Assembly (NCBI GenBank): GCA_013139755.1
Contig: WTAG01000001.1
Location: 1-10,132, forward strand
From: Methylomarinum sp.
Lineage (GTDB): Bacteria; Pseudomonadota; Gammaproteobacteria; Methylococcales; Methylomonadaceae
DNA: 10,132 bases
Direction of reading: 5' to 3'
The notes beneath the pieces were generated by a model. That model did no database searches and had not been told where the DNA came from. It saw nothing but the letters and a program-made list of their open reading frames with translations. A program made the position numbers and the translations under genes. Positions 1-7,600 of the stretch are shown here, one piece after another; position 1 is the stretch's first letter; every line of letters begins with the position of its first letter.

Positions 1-121
1 TCCGTTTAACGGGTAAAGGCAAAAGTAAAATGTCAGCATTGGGGCAGCGATGCGTAAATTAGTACAAATTTGTTTTGGTGTTCTAAAACATCAAACACCC
101 TATCAACCGCAAGTGGGATAA
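1..121 (+). pseudogene. IS110-family transposase, C-terminal remnant with a frameshift
   Basis: This is the 3' end of a transposase gene whose body lies outside the window. From base 3 one frame reads RLTGKGKSKMSALG and then runs into QRCVN and a stop at 60-62. From base 44 a second frame reads AAMRKLVQICFGVLKHQTP and then YQPQVG, with a TAA stop at 119-121. Joined, they give the usual C-terminus of IS110/IS116/IS902 transposases (Transposase_20 side): GKxKM-(S/A)-A-(L/I)-G-AAMRKL, then a GVLK-x-QTPY tail. The join needs one more base in the GGGG run at 41-44, so the gene is broken there, unless this is a sequencing error in a homopolymer. The family is a DEDD recombinase whose target choice is guided by a bridge RNA. 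That RNA region and the catalytic domain are not visible. The gene converges on pmbA. The family call rests on recognised C-terminal pattern only. Confidence 0.78.
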
Positions 122-141
122 TTATCCCACTTGCGGTTGAT
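102..141. repeat. Perfect 40-base palindrome at the 3' end of the transposase remnant
   Basis: Bases 102-121 are the exact reverse complement of 122-141. As RNA or cruciform DNA this gives an 18-bp stem (102-119 with 124-141) closed by an AATT loop. The left arm is also the last codons and the stop of the transposase remnant, and the right arm lies between that stop and the end of pmbA. The position between convergent genes suits a bidirectional transcription stop. However, neither strand has a run of T after the stem (TTGG on plus, AGGGTGTTTG on minus), so a classical intrinsic terminator is not well supported. It could instead be a terminal structure of the insertion sequence or a REP-like element. 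The palindrome is certain; its role is open. Confidence 0.9.
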
Positions 142-171
142 TTGGAGAGATGGTATCTACTAAACACACAT

Positions 172-1503
172 CTATTCCCCAGCTATCGACATCTGTTCTA
201 TTAATATCGAACCTGTTCTGATATTGCCGCGATAATCCACATCATTACCCACCGAAACAATATTTTTGTACATATCCTTTAAATTACCTGCAATAGTAAT
301 TTCTTCTACGGGGTATTGGATTTGGCCATTTTTCACCCATAATCCCGAAGCTCCACGCGAATAATCACCTGTTACGCCATTTACCCCCTGCCCCATTAAT
401 TCGGTAACTAATAAGCCGGTATCTAATTGTTTAAGCATGGCTGCAAAGTCATTTACACCTGAATCTACGGTTAAGTTATGCACACCACCGGCATTACCCG
501 TTGTTTGCAGACCTAACTTACGCGCCGAGTAACTGCTTAAGACATAGCCTTTTAACACGCCATCAGTCACTATATCTCTGGCGGCTGTTGCTACCCCTTC
601 GGAATCATAGGCTGAACTACCTAAAGCCATTTTTAAATGCGGCTGTTCATGTATACGAATAAATTCGGGGAAAATTTGGGTATCAAGCGCATCCAGTAAA
701 AAGCTGGATTTGCGGTACAAACTACCACCACTGATCGCGCTAATTAAAGAACCAATTAAACCTGATGCCACTTCCGCTGAATATAAAACAGGACATTGCC
801 TTGTGCTTAAACTGCGCGCCCCTAGACGTTTTATGGTTCGCTCTGCAGCTTTAATACCTACATCTTTTGCTGATTCTAGTTTTTCAGCCCGCCTAGAGAC
901 GCTATACCAATAATCTCTTTGCATATCACCATCGCGCTCACCTAAGACCGAACAACTGATTGAGTGGCGTGTTGCTTGATAGCCTTGCAAAAAACCCAAA
1001 CTATTACCCATCACTCGAATACCTTGATGGCTACTGACACTTGCACCTTCTGAGTTACTAATTTCATCATGATAGGATCGTGCGGCATCTTCACATTCAA
1101 CCGCTAATTCAATAGCCGCCTCCGCATCAATATCCCAGGGATGAAATCTATCAAGCTCAGGAAATTCTGTTGCCAACCTGTCTTTATCTGGTAAACCGGC
1201 ATATTCATCTTCACTAGAAAAACCAGCAATACTGCACGCTGCTTTAACTGTTTCTTTGACTGAATCGGCTGAAAAATCATTGGTGCTGGCCGAACCTTTC
1301 TTTTTACCGATATAAACAGTAACACCCAGACTTTGATCACAATGATGCTCAATAGTCTCCACTTCACCTAATCGCGCATTTACTGAAAGCCCATTATCTA
1401 TGCTCAACCCAGCTTCTGCTGAAGTTGCGCCCTGCTTTTTTGATTCGTCCAACAGATCCTGAACAAGGTTTTTTAATCGATTAATTTCTTCGTGGTTTTG
1501 CAT
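172..1503 (-). CDS. pmbA: Metalloprotease subunit PmbA/TldE
   Basis: This is the partner subunit of the TldD/TldE protease, a cytoplasmic heterodimer that trims unfolded or short peptides. In enterobacteria it is needed for microcin B17 maturation and CcdA turnover. The 443-residue product is close to the roughly 450 residues usual for PmbA. Family landmarks include VTVYIGKKKGSAS near 61-73, GNAGGVHNL near 336-344, LLVTELMGQGVNGVTGDYSRG at about 364-384 and the C-terminal GNIRTGSILIE. As expected for this subunit, there is no HExxxH zinc motif; the metal site is supplied by TldD. The ATG at 1501-1503 fits the family N-terminus, but no good Shine-Dalgarno sequence precedes it. It follows tldD in the same direction after a 141-base gap, so it may have its own promoter or be read through. 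yjgA, often next to pmbA, is absent. The reading frame is intact up to the insertion-sequence remnant. Confidence 0.95.
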   Translation of the reverse strand: MQNHEEINRLKNLVQDLLDESKKQGATSAEAGLSIDNGLSVNARLGEVETIEHHCDQSLGVTVYIGKKKGSASTNDFSADSVKETVKAACSIAGFSSEDEYAGLPDKDRLATEFPELDRFHPWDIDAEAAIELAVECEDAARSYHDEISNSEGASVSSHQGIRVMGNSLGFLQGYQATRHSISCSVLGERDGDMQRDYWYSVSRRAEKLESAKDVGIKAAERTIKRLGARSLSTRQCPVLYSAEVASGLIGSLISAISGGSLYRKSSFLLDALDTQIFPEFIRIHEQPHLKMALGSSAYDSEGVATAARDIVTDGVLKGYVLSSYSARKLGLQTTGNAGGVHNLTVDSGVNDFAAMLKQLDTGLLVTELMGQGVNGVTGDYSRGASGLWVKNGQIQYPVEEITIAGNLKDMYKNIVSVGNDVDYRGNIRTGSILIEQMSIAGE

Positions 1504-1550
1504 GAAAGGTTAACAATTGATTTGAAATTTGAATAATTCACAATAAGGCT

Positions 1551-1624
1551 CAGAGACACAAAGAAAATAACACTAATATTTAACTCTTTATGTCTTTGTG
1601 ACTTGGTGACTTGATGACTTGGTG
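1551..1624. repeat. Imperfect inverted repeat plus tandem octamers in the tldD-pmbA gap
   Basis: Bases 1551-1563 (cagagacacaaag) and 1586-1598 (ctttatgtctttg) are inverted copies matching at 11 of 13 positions, with a 22-base AT-rich spacer. Immediately to the right are tandem octamers: tctttgtg (1593-1600), acttggtg (1601-1608), acttgatg (1609-1616) and acttggtg (1617-1624). A palindromic core flanked by short degenerate tandem units between two housekeeping genes resembles a decayed dispersed intergenic repeat or MITE-like element. A stem in the pmbA leader RNA is another reading. The pattern is plain in the sequence. Whether it recurs in the genome cannot be judged from one copy. Confidence 0.6.
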
Positions 1625-1644
1625 TGAGAATAATTTACAGACAG

Positions 1645-3084
1645 TTACACGCTCGTTCCACCCACTGTTAACCCGTCAATTTTTATTGTTGGTTGACCAA
1701 CACCAACAGGGACACTTTGTCCTTCTTTACCACACGTTCCTACACCAGCATCCAGCTCAAGGTCATTACCGACCATAGAGACCTTAGTTAAAACGTCTGG
1801 GCCATTGCCGATTAAAGTCGCGCCTTTAACAGGTCTAGTGATTTTTCCATCTTCAATTAAATAGGCTTCACTGGCTGAAAACACAAACTTTCCAGAAGTA
1901 ATATCCACCTGTCCTCCACCAAAATTTTTGGCGTATAAACCATTTTTGACCGATTTAACAATTTCTTCAGGATCATGTTGGCCTGGCAACATATAAGTGT
2001 TGGTCATTCTTGGCATAGGAAGATGCGCATATGATTCACGTCGACCGTTACCTGTTGATTTAACTCCCATCAATCGAGCATTCATCTTATCCTGCATATA
2101 GCCTTTGAGTATGCCTTTTTCTATCAGCGTAGTGCATTCAGTCGGTACACCTTCATCATCAATACTCAGCGACCCACGTCGGTCAGCCAATGTACCATCA
2201 TCTACCACTGTACAAAGATCAGACGCCACACGCTCACCTATTTTTCCACTAAAAGCTGAAGTGCCTTTACGGTTAAAGTCGCCTTCTAAACCGTGCCCAA
2301 TAGCTTCATGCAATAAAATTCCTGGCCAACCAGGGCCTAATACAACCGTCATACTTCCTGCTGGCGCATCAACTGCATCCAAGTTGACCACTGCCTGTCT
2401 CACGGCTTCTTTGCCATACGCTATAGCTTTATCTTGATCTAAAAAGAAGCTGTAATCTGTTCTGGCACCACCGCCCATACTGCCTTGCTCTCGCTTACCA
2501 TTTTCTTCCAGAATGACAGAAACACTCATTCTGGTCAGTGGACGAATATCAGCAACCAATGAGCCGTCCTGGCTTGCCACCAACACTTGCTCATAAACAC
2601 CAACCAAACTAACAATCACCTCTTCAATGCGTGTATCTAATTTACGTGTTTCAACATCAACCTTGCGTAATAGATTAATTTTTTCTTGATCTGCTAATGA
2701 TTTTAGCGGGTTTACTGGCTGATAATAATTGGTTCGACTGCCGACAGTATCTATTTTTCTTTGCGCATCTTGCCCTTGTCTGGCAATGGCTTTTACATTG
2801 TTTGCTGCTTTAAGCAATACTTGTAGCTCAATCTGATCGCTGTATGCAAACCCTGTTTTATCACCCGACACCACGCGCACACCAGCACCCTGCTCTATGC
2901 TATGTGAACCTTCTTTAATAATGCCGCCTTCTAGCACCCATGACTCAAAATGACTGGACTGAAAATAAATATCTGCATTATCAACAGATGCACTCAGCAT
3001 GCTATCCATAATTTGATCAATGTCTTTATCCTGCATGCCATAAGGCGTCAAGATTGATTGCTTTACTTGGTTTAATATATCCAT
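1645..3084 (-). CDS. tldD: Metalloprotease subunit TldD
   Basis: This is the zinc-bearing subunit of the TldD/TldE protease. It forms a heterodimer with PmbA in the cytoplasm and degrades or matures small unfolded peptides. The 479-residue length is almost that of Escherichia coli TldD (481). The family motif HExxxH is visible as [14 protein letters not shown], with H259, E260 and H264, and the conserved cysteine taken as the third metal ligand is C451 in [19 protein letters not shown]. Other typical blocks are [21 protein letters not shown] (near 388-408) and [13 protein letters not shown] (420-432). All expected catalytic residues are present, so the enzyme should be active. The ATG at 3082-3084 gives the usual family N-terminus; the upstream sequence has no strong Shine-Dalgarno. 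It lies 126 bases after the bamC-like gene and 141 bases before pmbA, an arrangement that would let both subunits be made from one region. No peptide natural-product precursor is visible nearby, so the substrate is unknown. Confidence 0.97.
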   Translation of the reverse strand: MDILNQVKQSILTPYGMQDKDIDQIMDSMLSASVDNADIYFQSSHFESWVLEGGIIKEGSHSIEQGAGVRVVSGDKTGFAYSDQIELQVLLKAANNVKAIARQGQDAQRKIDTVGSRTNYYQPVNPLKSLADQEKINLLRKVDVETRKLDTRIEEVIVSLVGVYEQVLVASQDGSLVADIRPLTRMSVSVILEENGKREQGSMGGGARTDYSFFLDQDKAIAYGKEAVRQAVVNLDAVDAPAGSMTVVLGPGWPGILLHEAIGHGLEGDFNRKGTSAFSGKIGERVASDLCTVVDDGTLADRRGSLSIDDEGVPTECTTLIEKGILKGYMQDKMNARLMGVKSTGNGRRESYAHLPMPRMTNTYMLPGQHDPEEIVKSVKNGLYAKNFGGGQVDITSGKFVFSASEAYLIEDGKITRPVKGATLIGNGPDVLTKVSMVGNDLELDAGVGTCGKEGQSVPVGVGQPTIKIDGLTVGGTSV

Positions 3085-3152
3085 TCAGGTTTGTTCGTCT
3101 TAGAAAGGTAATTCAAAAAGGGGTGGAGAATAAGATAATGTCAAATATGAAA

Positions 3153-3179
3153 GATGGGAATACTATCGTTTTGCCCATC
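3153..3179 (-). terminator. Possible weak hairpin terminator after the bamC-like gene
   Basis: On the minus strand GATGGG and CCCATC (plus-strand arms 3153-3158 and 3174-3179) can pair around a 15-base loop. The stem is followed by CTTTCATATTTG, a broken T-rich stretch. It sits in the gap between the bamC-like gene and tldD, where a partial stop or attenuator would be plausible. The 6-bp stem is short and the loop large, so this is only a candidate. Confidence 0.25.
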
Positions 3180-3210
3180 CTCCAATTATTTCGCGTGCGA
3201 GCTATACAGA

Positions 3211-3810
3211 CTAATCAAGCGGCAAATCATCCTTAATTGTTTTATACAATGTTTTAAGTAATTTTGTCCCTGCATCAATAGTGTCTTCAAACTCATCTTC
3301 ACCATCATCCAATATATCATTACTTACTTGATCAATTAATTCGACAGTCACTTCGGTATCACTATCGCGCCAAACGACAGTCAATTTATAAGCCGCTTCA
3401 ACATATTCATCTTCAAAAAAGAAAAAAGTAATTGTATCTGTTATTTGTGAACCTGCTTGCTTAGCATCTGGGTCAAACAGCACATAAAAAACACCTTCAT
3501 CTCTATTTTTATCTGTTATTTCTATTTCATTCAGCTTTAATGCTTGCTCAACAATGGCCCAAGAACGCTCAAAGGTCTTTTTGATTTTTATCACAGGTTC
3601 TTTCCCTAGCCCTGCCAATGAAACACTCTTACCTAGCCCTGTTTTTTTAATTACTTCACTGTCTTCAATCAAAACCTTTGGCTTTTCAACAATCACCATT
3701 TCGGGTGGAATTTCAAGATCACTGATATCCTGATACTTTGTGGCTTTAATATCAGAACATGCAGTTACCAGCACGGGAATTAAGAAAACACAAAAAAACT
3801 TTAAATTCAT
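3211..3810 (-). CDS. BamC-like outer-membrane lipoprotein, short single-domain form
   Basis: This is a probable lipoprotein of the BamC/NlpB (Lipoprotein_34) family, an accessory part of the BAM complex that inserts beta-barrel proteins into the outer membrane. Residues 1-17 are a hydrophobic signal peptide ending in the lipobox VTAC, so C18 should be lipidated; S19 and D20 follow. An aspartate at mature position +2 is the classic inner-membrane retention signal, but here D is at +3 after S, which fits outer-membrane sorting. Residues 19-70 look extended and include YQDISDLEIPPEM, like the BamD-binding segment of BamC proteins. Residues 75-195 contain the pattern ERSWAIVEQALKLNEIEITD-KNRDEGVFYV-FDPD, typical of the helix-grip fold. 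The protein has 199 residues, against about 344 for E. coli BamC, so there is room for only one helix-grip domain. It starts 6 bases after the amidase gene and ends 126 bases before tldD. BamC genes are usually next to dapA, so this place is unusual. No clear Shine-Dalgarno precedes the ATG. Confidence 0.72.
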   Translation of the reverse strand: MNLKFFCVFLIPVLVTACSDIKATKYQDISDLEIPPEMVIVEKPKVLIEDSEVIKKTGLGKSVSLAGLGKEPVIKIKKTFERSWAIVEQALKLNEIEITDKNRDEGVFYVLFDPDAKQAGSQITDTITFFFFEDEYVEAAYKLTVVWRDSDTEVTVELIDQVSNDILDDGEDEFEDTIDAGTKLLKTLYKTIKDDLPLD

Positions 3811-3816
3811 AGCTAA

Positions 3817-4635
3817 TTATTTACAAAAAAAACGTCGATGCTCTAAAACAGGAAATGAGGCCCGAACTTTTTCTAAACGTTCACTATCCACATCCGCACT
3901 GACAAAGCCTGCGCCTGTTTTATAACAGTCTAAAACCACGCCCCAAGGATCTATTATCATGCTGTGACCAAATGTTTTCCGGCCGTTAAGATGAAAACCA
4001 CCCTGATTAGGTGCAATGATATAACATAGGTTTTCAATCGCTCTTGCTCGCAATAATACTTCCCAGTGCGCGGCACCCGTTTCGGCAGTAAATGCAGAAG
4101 GAACGATTACTATATCAACCTTTTGTAATTGCATTTTTCTAAAAAACTCGGGGAATCGCAAATCATAACAAACAGCAATACCTAATCGACCAAAAGGTGT
4201 ATCTATGACTAATGGCTCATCACCATTTTCAATGGAATCTGACTCTCTATATTCTTCATCAGTATCGGGCACACTGACATCAAACAAATGTACTTTGTCA
4301 TAGCGCGCAACTTGCTCACCTTTGTCGTTATAAATCAGACATGCAGCTCTTACCTTTTTATCGTTATTTGCGACTAAAGGAATCGTCCCACCTACTACCC
4401 AAATACCATGTTTTTTGGCGGTGTCAGATAAAAAATCTTGAATTGGGCCTTCACCTTCAACTTCTCGCACTTTAACTTTGTCTAGTTCATGCACACCCAT
4501 TATGGCAAAATTTTCTGGCAAGGCGACTAACTTTGCTCCTGCTTTTGCTGCCTCGGCGATTAATTTCCCTGCTTCTAATAAATTAGACCCTACATTTGGG
4601 CTAGATGCCATTTGTATCGCTGCACATTTACTCAT
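3817..4635 (-). CDS. Carbon-nitrogen hydrolase (nitrilase superfamily, Nit1/deaminated-glutathione amidase type)
   Basis: This is a cytoplasmic amidase of the nitrilase superfamily, 272 residues, the usual size. The catalytic triad is visible: E41 in ALPENFA, K114 in RYDKVHLFD and C156 in GIAVCYDLRFPE. Further family features are WEVLLRARAIEN (191-202), GHSMIIDPWG (223-232) and the terminal FPVLEHRR. These resemble the Nit1 branch, whose members hydrolyse deaminated glutathione as metabolite repair. The exact substrate is inferred from branch resemblance and could be another omega-amide. A gene of this type commonly sits between yhdP and tldD in gammaproteobacteria, which supports the call. 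It starts 27 bases after yhdP, with a weak GTGAG ribosome-binding candidate, and is followed after 6 bases by the bamC-like gene, so it is probably co-transcribed with both. Confidence 0.9.
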   Translation of the reverse strand: MSKCAAIQMASSPNVGSNLLEAGKLIAEAAKAGAKLVALPENFAIMGVHELDKVKVREVEGEGPIQDFLSDTAKKHGIWVVGGTIPLVANNDKKVRAACLIYNDKGEQVARYDKVHLFDVSVPDTDEEYRESDSIENGDEPLVIDTPFGRLGIAVCYDLRFPEFFRKMQLQKVDIVIVPSAFTAETGAAHWEVLLRARAIENLCYIIAPNQGGFHLNGRKTFGHSMIIDPWGVVLDCYKTGAGFVSADVDSERLEKVRASFPVLEHRRFFCK

Positions 4636-4662
4636 ACTTGCTCACTTTGCTCTCTTAATTTA

Positions 4663-7600
4663 TTATTCTGTTAAAGTTTCTGTCCAAGAAAAATCAGTTA
4701 AATCCGTCCATGTTTTCTTAAAAATACCATCTTGATCATGTAAGGGCGTGACTGTAATATCATCCCATTGCCCTGTTACTTTGTATGTTGATCCAAAAAA
4801 GTAGCCTTCTTTATAATTATTGGTCAACACTTCGGTTATAGCACCTGCAATACCACTCACAATTGTACCAGCTATAGGCACTGCACCCGCACTTTTAGGC
4901 ACAACCTGTATCAAATGATCAAGTGTCTTAGCCTGCAAATCTGCTTCACCAATAATTGAAATTCGCGCAGGAATAGCATCAACCCGTAAATCCTTGGTCG
5001 TCAATTTTCCTGCTCTCATTTTTAAATGCCCTTTAATGCTATTAAAACTGAGCCCCTGCTTATAGATATCTCTAAAATCAAGTGTCAATCGTTTGAGCCA
5101 CTGCTCCATGGCAAGCAGCCCTAGAATCCTGCCAAATCCTGGCTCTATACTCGATATACGACCATTATTTAGCTCTAAATCCATTTCTGCATGAACCCCT
5201 GCCAAGGAAAACTGAGAGGGTGACCCTGACCAACTACCAAAGAAGCCAAGATTAGCCTTGGTTTCCTTTAAATCATTAGTTATATCAAGTTCAGATAAAA
5301 ACTCACCTACATCCTCTGCAACAACCTCTCCATACACCTCAGTCACATGACCTTTATCAGTCTTCAGCCAATCGGCCTTAAGCTCCAGTTTAAGCGTGTC
5401 AGAAACAATACTAATATTGTTAAACCTGACACCTTCTTCTAACTTTTCTGCTTTAATTGCTAATTGCCCTACATTGGTATTGTTCCACCACAATTGCTCA
5501 CTTTTTACCTGAATCAAAGGAAAGTCGCTGATTGAAACCTGCTTTCCTTGACTTTTAAATCTCATCAACTCAGATAAACTTATCGACTTCATATCCAATA
5601 TAATCGCATCATTATCTGTGAATGGCAGAATAAATTGGCCTTTTGCCACTGAACTAAAAACATGTCCAGCCCATTGTTTCTTGCTGCGATGCATCGCAAT
5701 ATCAATAGCACCATACGACTTACCTTTCCACTGCAATTGCTTTGTTTTTAAGCTTATCGCATTAAGCTCAGACTCAGCAGCTTTCTTACTCGCGACAACT
5801 CCCATCCACTTTGAAGCATCAAAAGTATCTCGCTCTATCTGTATTTTAATACCCTTATTCTTTTGCATGACAGCAAGTTTTTTACCATAAACAATATCTG
5901 CAGAATAAATATTACTTTGCTGTTTATTAATTTCCACTGCTGCATTTAGCTCGCGTCCATATTTCATGGTCAACGGTAATAATGTTTGGTCATCCAGCAA
6001 TAAATTCAAGTCTAAAGATTTCTTTTGTTTTGCTGATTTTTTGAGTGATGCAGGTAAATCAATTGCAATGCCCAGTAAATTTGTTTTAACATTTAACTTA
6101 GCAGGTTTGCTTTCTTCAGCAGGTAAATCCAGATTAATCTTATACCTAGTTAAATCATTTTCTTGTTCTGCTTTAATAAAATCATGCCTCAGGAAACTGA
6201 ATTGCTGCTTTAATTGAAAGACATTTGTCTTACCTTCTATATTAATAGCAGTACTAGCTCTCTTGTTATCTACCGTTATATCTATCGGGTAGCCCAGTGC
6301 TTTAGCTTTAATATTTTTACTAAACACACCATTTTCAGTAAATTTTAAATCACCAGTCACATCAACAACATTCAAATCAACCGTTTTAACAATCAAAGCA
6401 GCTTCTTTGAAATGAGCGACACCATCCACTTTCTCAGATATCCCATCTACTAAAGGGATTTTCAAATCCACATCAACCTGAGTTAACCCTTCGGGAGAAA
6501 TAGTTTCTAAAATATCATCAATAGTTGGGTGCAGAGGCGTTTCTTTCAGAAAATCAAGAACAGCTACAATACTCCCTTCTGTCTGCCCTGTGACAGACAC
6601 GTAATTACTTTTCTCAAAGGCGGGAATTTCGACTAAGGTTCGCTTAATCGCCATCTGTTTTGCATCTGCATGAGCGACATCAACTTTTAAGCTGTCTTTT
6701 GAAAACAATACTTCGGCATTAAAGTTATTCAAGACAGGCCAGTCAGGTGCATATTTCAGCTTAACATCTTCAACATTAAACAACACCTCAAAGACACCTT
6801 GATCGTCAACAAAAGGCAGCCGGTCCAAATTGCCATAAATCAATGCCTTGCCATCGACAACTTTTCCTGATACTAAAGCCATTTCTAACCAGTCAACAAG
6901 ATCTTTATCCATGGCATCGACCGGATAATAGTTTGCTGCGCTACTAATATTGTGCATATTAGAAAATGAGGTTTGCAAGTCTATAAAAACAGCCTGATCA
7001 TTTTTAGGGATGGTTAATGCCAGCTTTGTTTGCGTCTGAATATCTGCATTTTCTATAACTAACTGTTCAGTAGCTAACAACCATTGATCGGTGGTCTGTT
7101 GCCAAGTAACTAAACCTTGTAACTGCTTAATTGAATGTGCTTGCTTAAACACTTCAGGAAAAAATACACTGCCATTCTTGGTATTAAAAGCAAGTCGCCC
7201 TGATGATTGGGTACCTTTCAGGCTCCCGGTTAAATTTTCTATTTTAGGTAGGACAGAAAAAGCATTTGTCGAAACCCCTGAAAAATTGCCATTAACAGCA
7301 TAAGTATTTTTTTCACTATCCATATAAATAGTAAAATCCTTTAACATCCCTTTTAAAGCCAAACCGGATATTAATTGCTGTTTATGTTCATCTAAAGGTG
7401 CAAAAAAATGCAGTAATTCAGTAGACTCTTGTAAATCCAGTTGTGTTATTGATGCTGACAATTGTGTAAAACTGTCATTTGCAGATAACATAAACTCAGC
7501 TGTCGGCCATTGATGCGTTGCTGTTGTTATGGAAAAATCAGAGACCCCAAACTGCTTCCAGCCATCCTGATTAACACTAGTAAAATTTGTATTGAGCTTA

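Noticed and set aside
41..44. Programmed frameshifting at GGGG to make a full transposase.
   Set aside because: IS110-family transposases are not known to need a frameshift at the C-terminus, and no slippery heptamer or downstream stimulator is evident. A simple deletion or read error is the simpler explanation.
71..99. Two small hairpins (TGTTTT with AAAACA, and GGTGTT with AACACC) beside the palindrome, suggesting an attenuator-like switch.
   Set aside because: The stems are 6 bp, mutually exclusive and lie inside transposase codons; they are within chance expectation for AT-rich DNA.
2105..2437. A 110-codon open frame on the plus strand.
   Set aside because: It lies wholly inside tldD, antisense to the conserved HExxxH region, and has no recognisable protein features.
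3139..3144. A perfect TTGACA on the minus strand upstream of tldD, suggesting a sigma-70 promoter.
   Set aside because: At 16-19 bases downstream there is only CCTTTTTG-like sequence and no TATAAT-like -10 box, so the promoter is not supported.
3054..3236. A 60-codon plus-strand frame covering the tldD-bamC gap.
   Set aside because: It overlaps the ends of both flanking genes and shows no recognisable domain. Most of its length is explained by the tldD start and the hairpin region.
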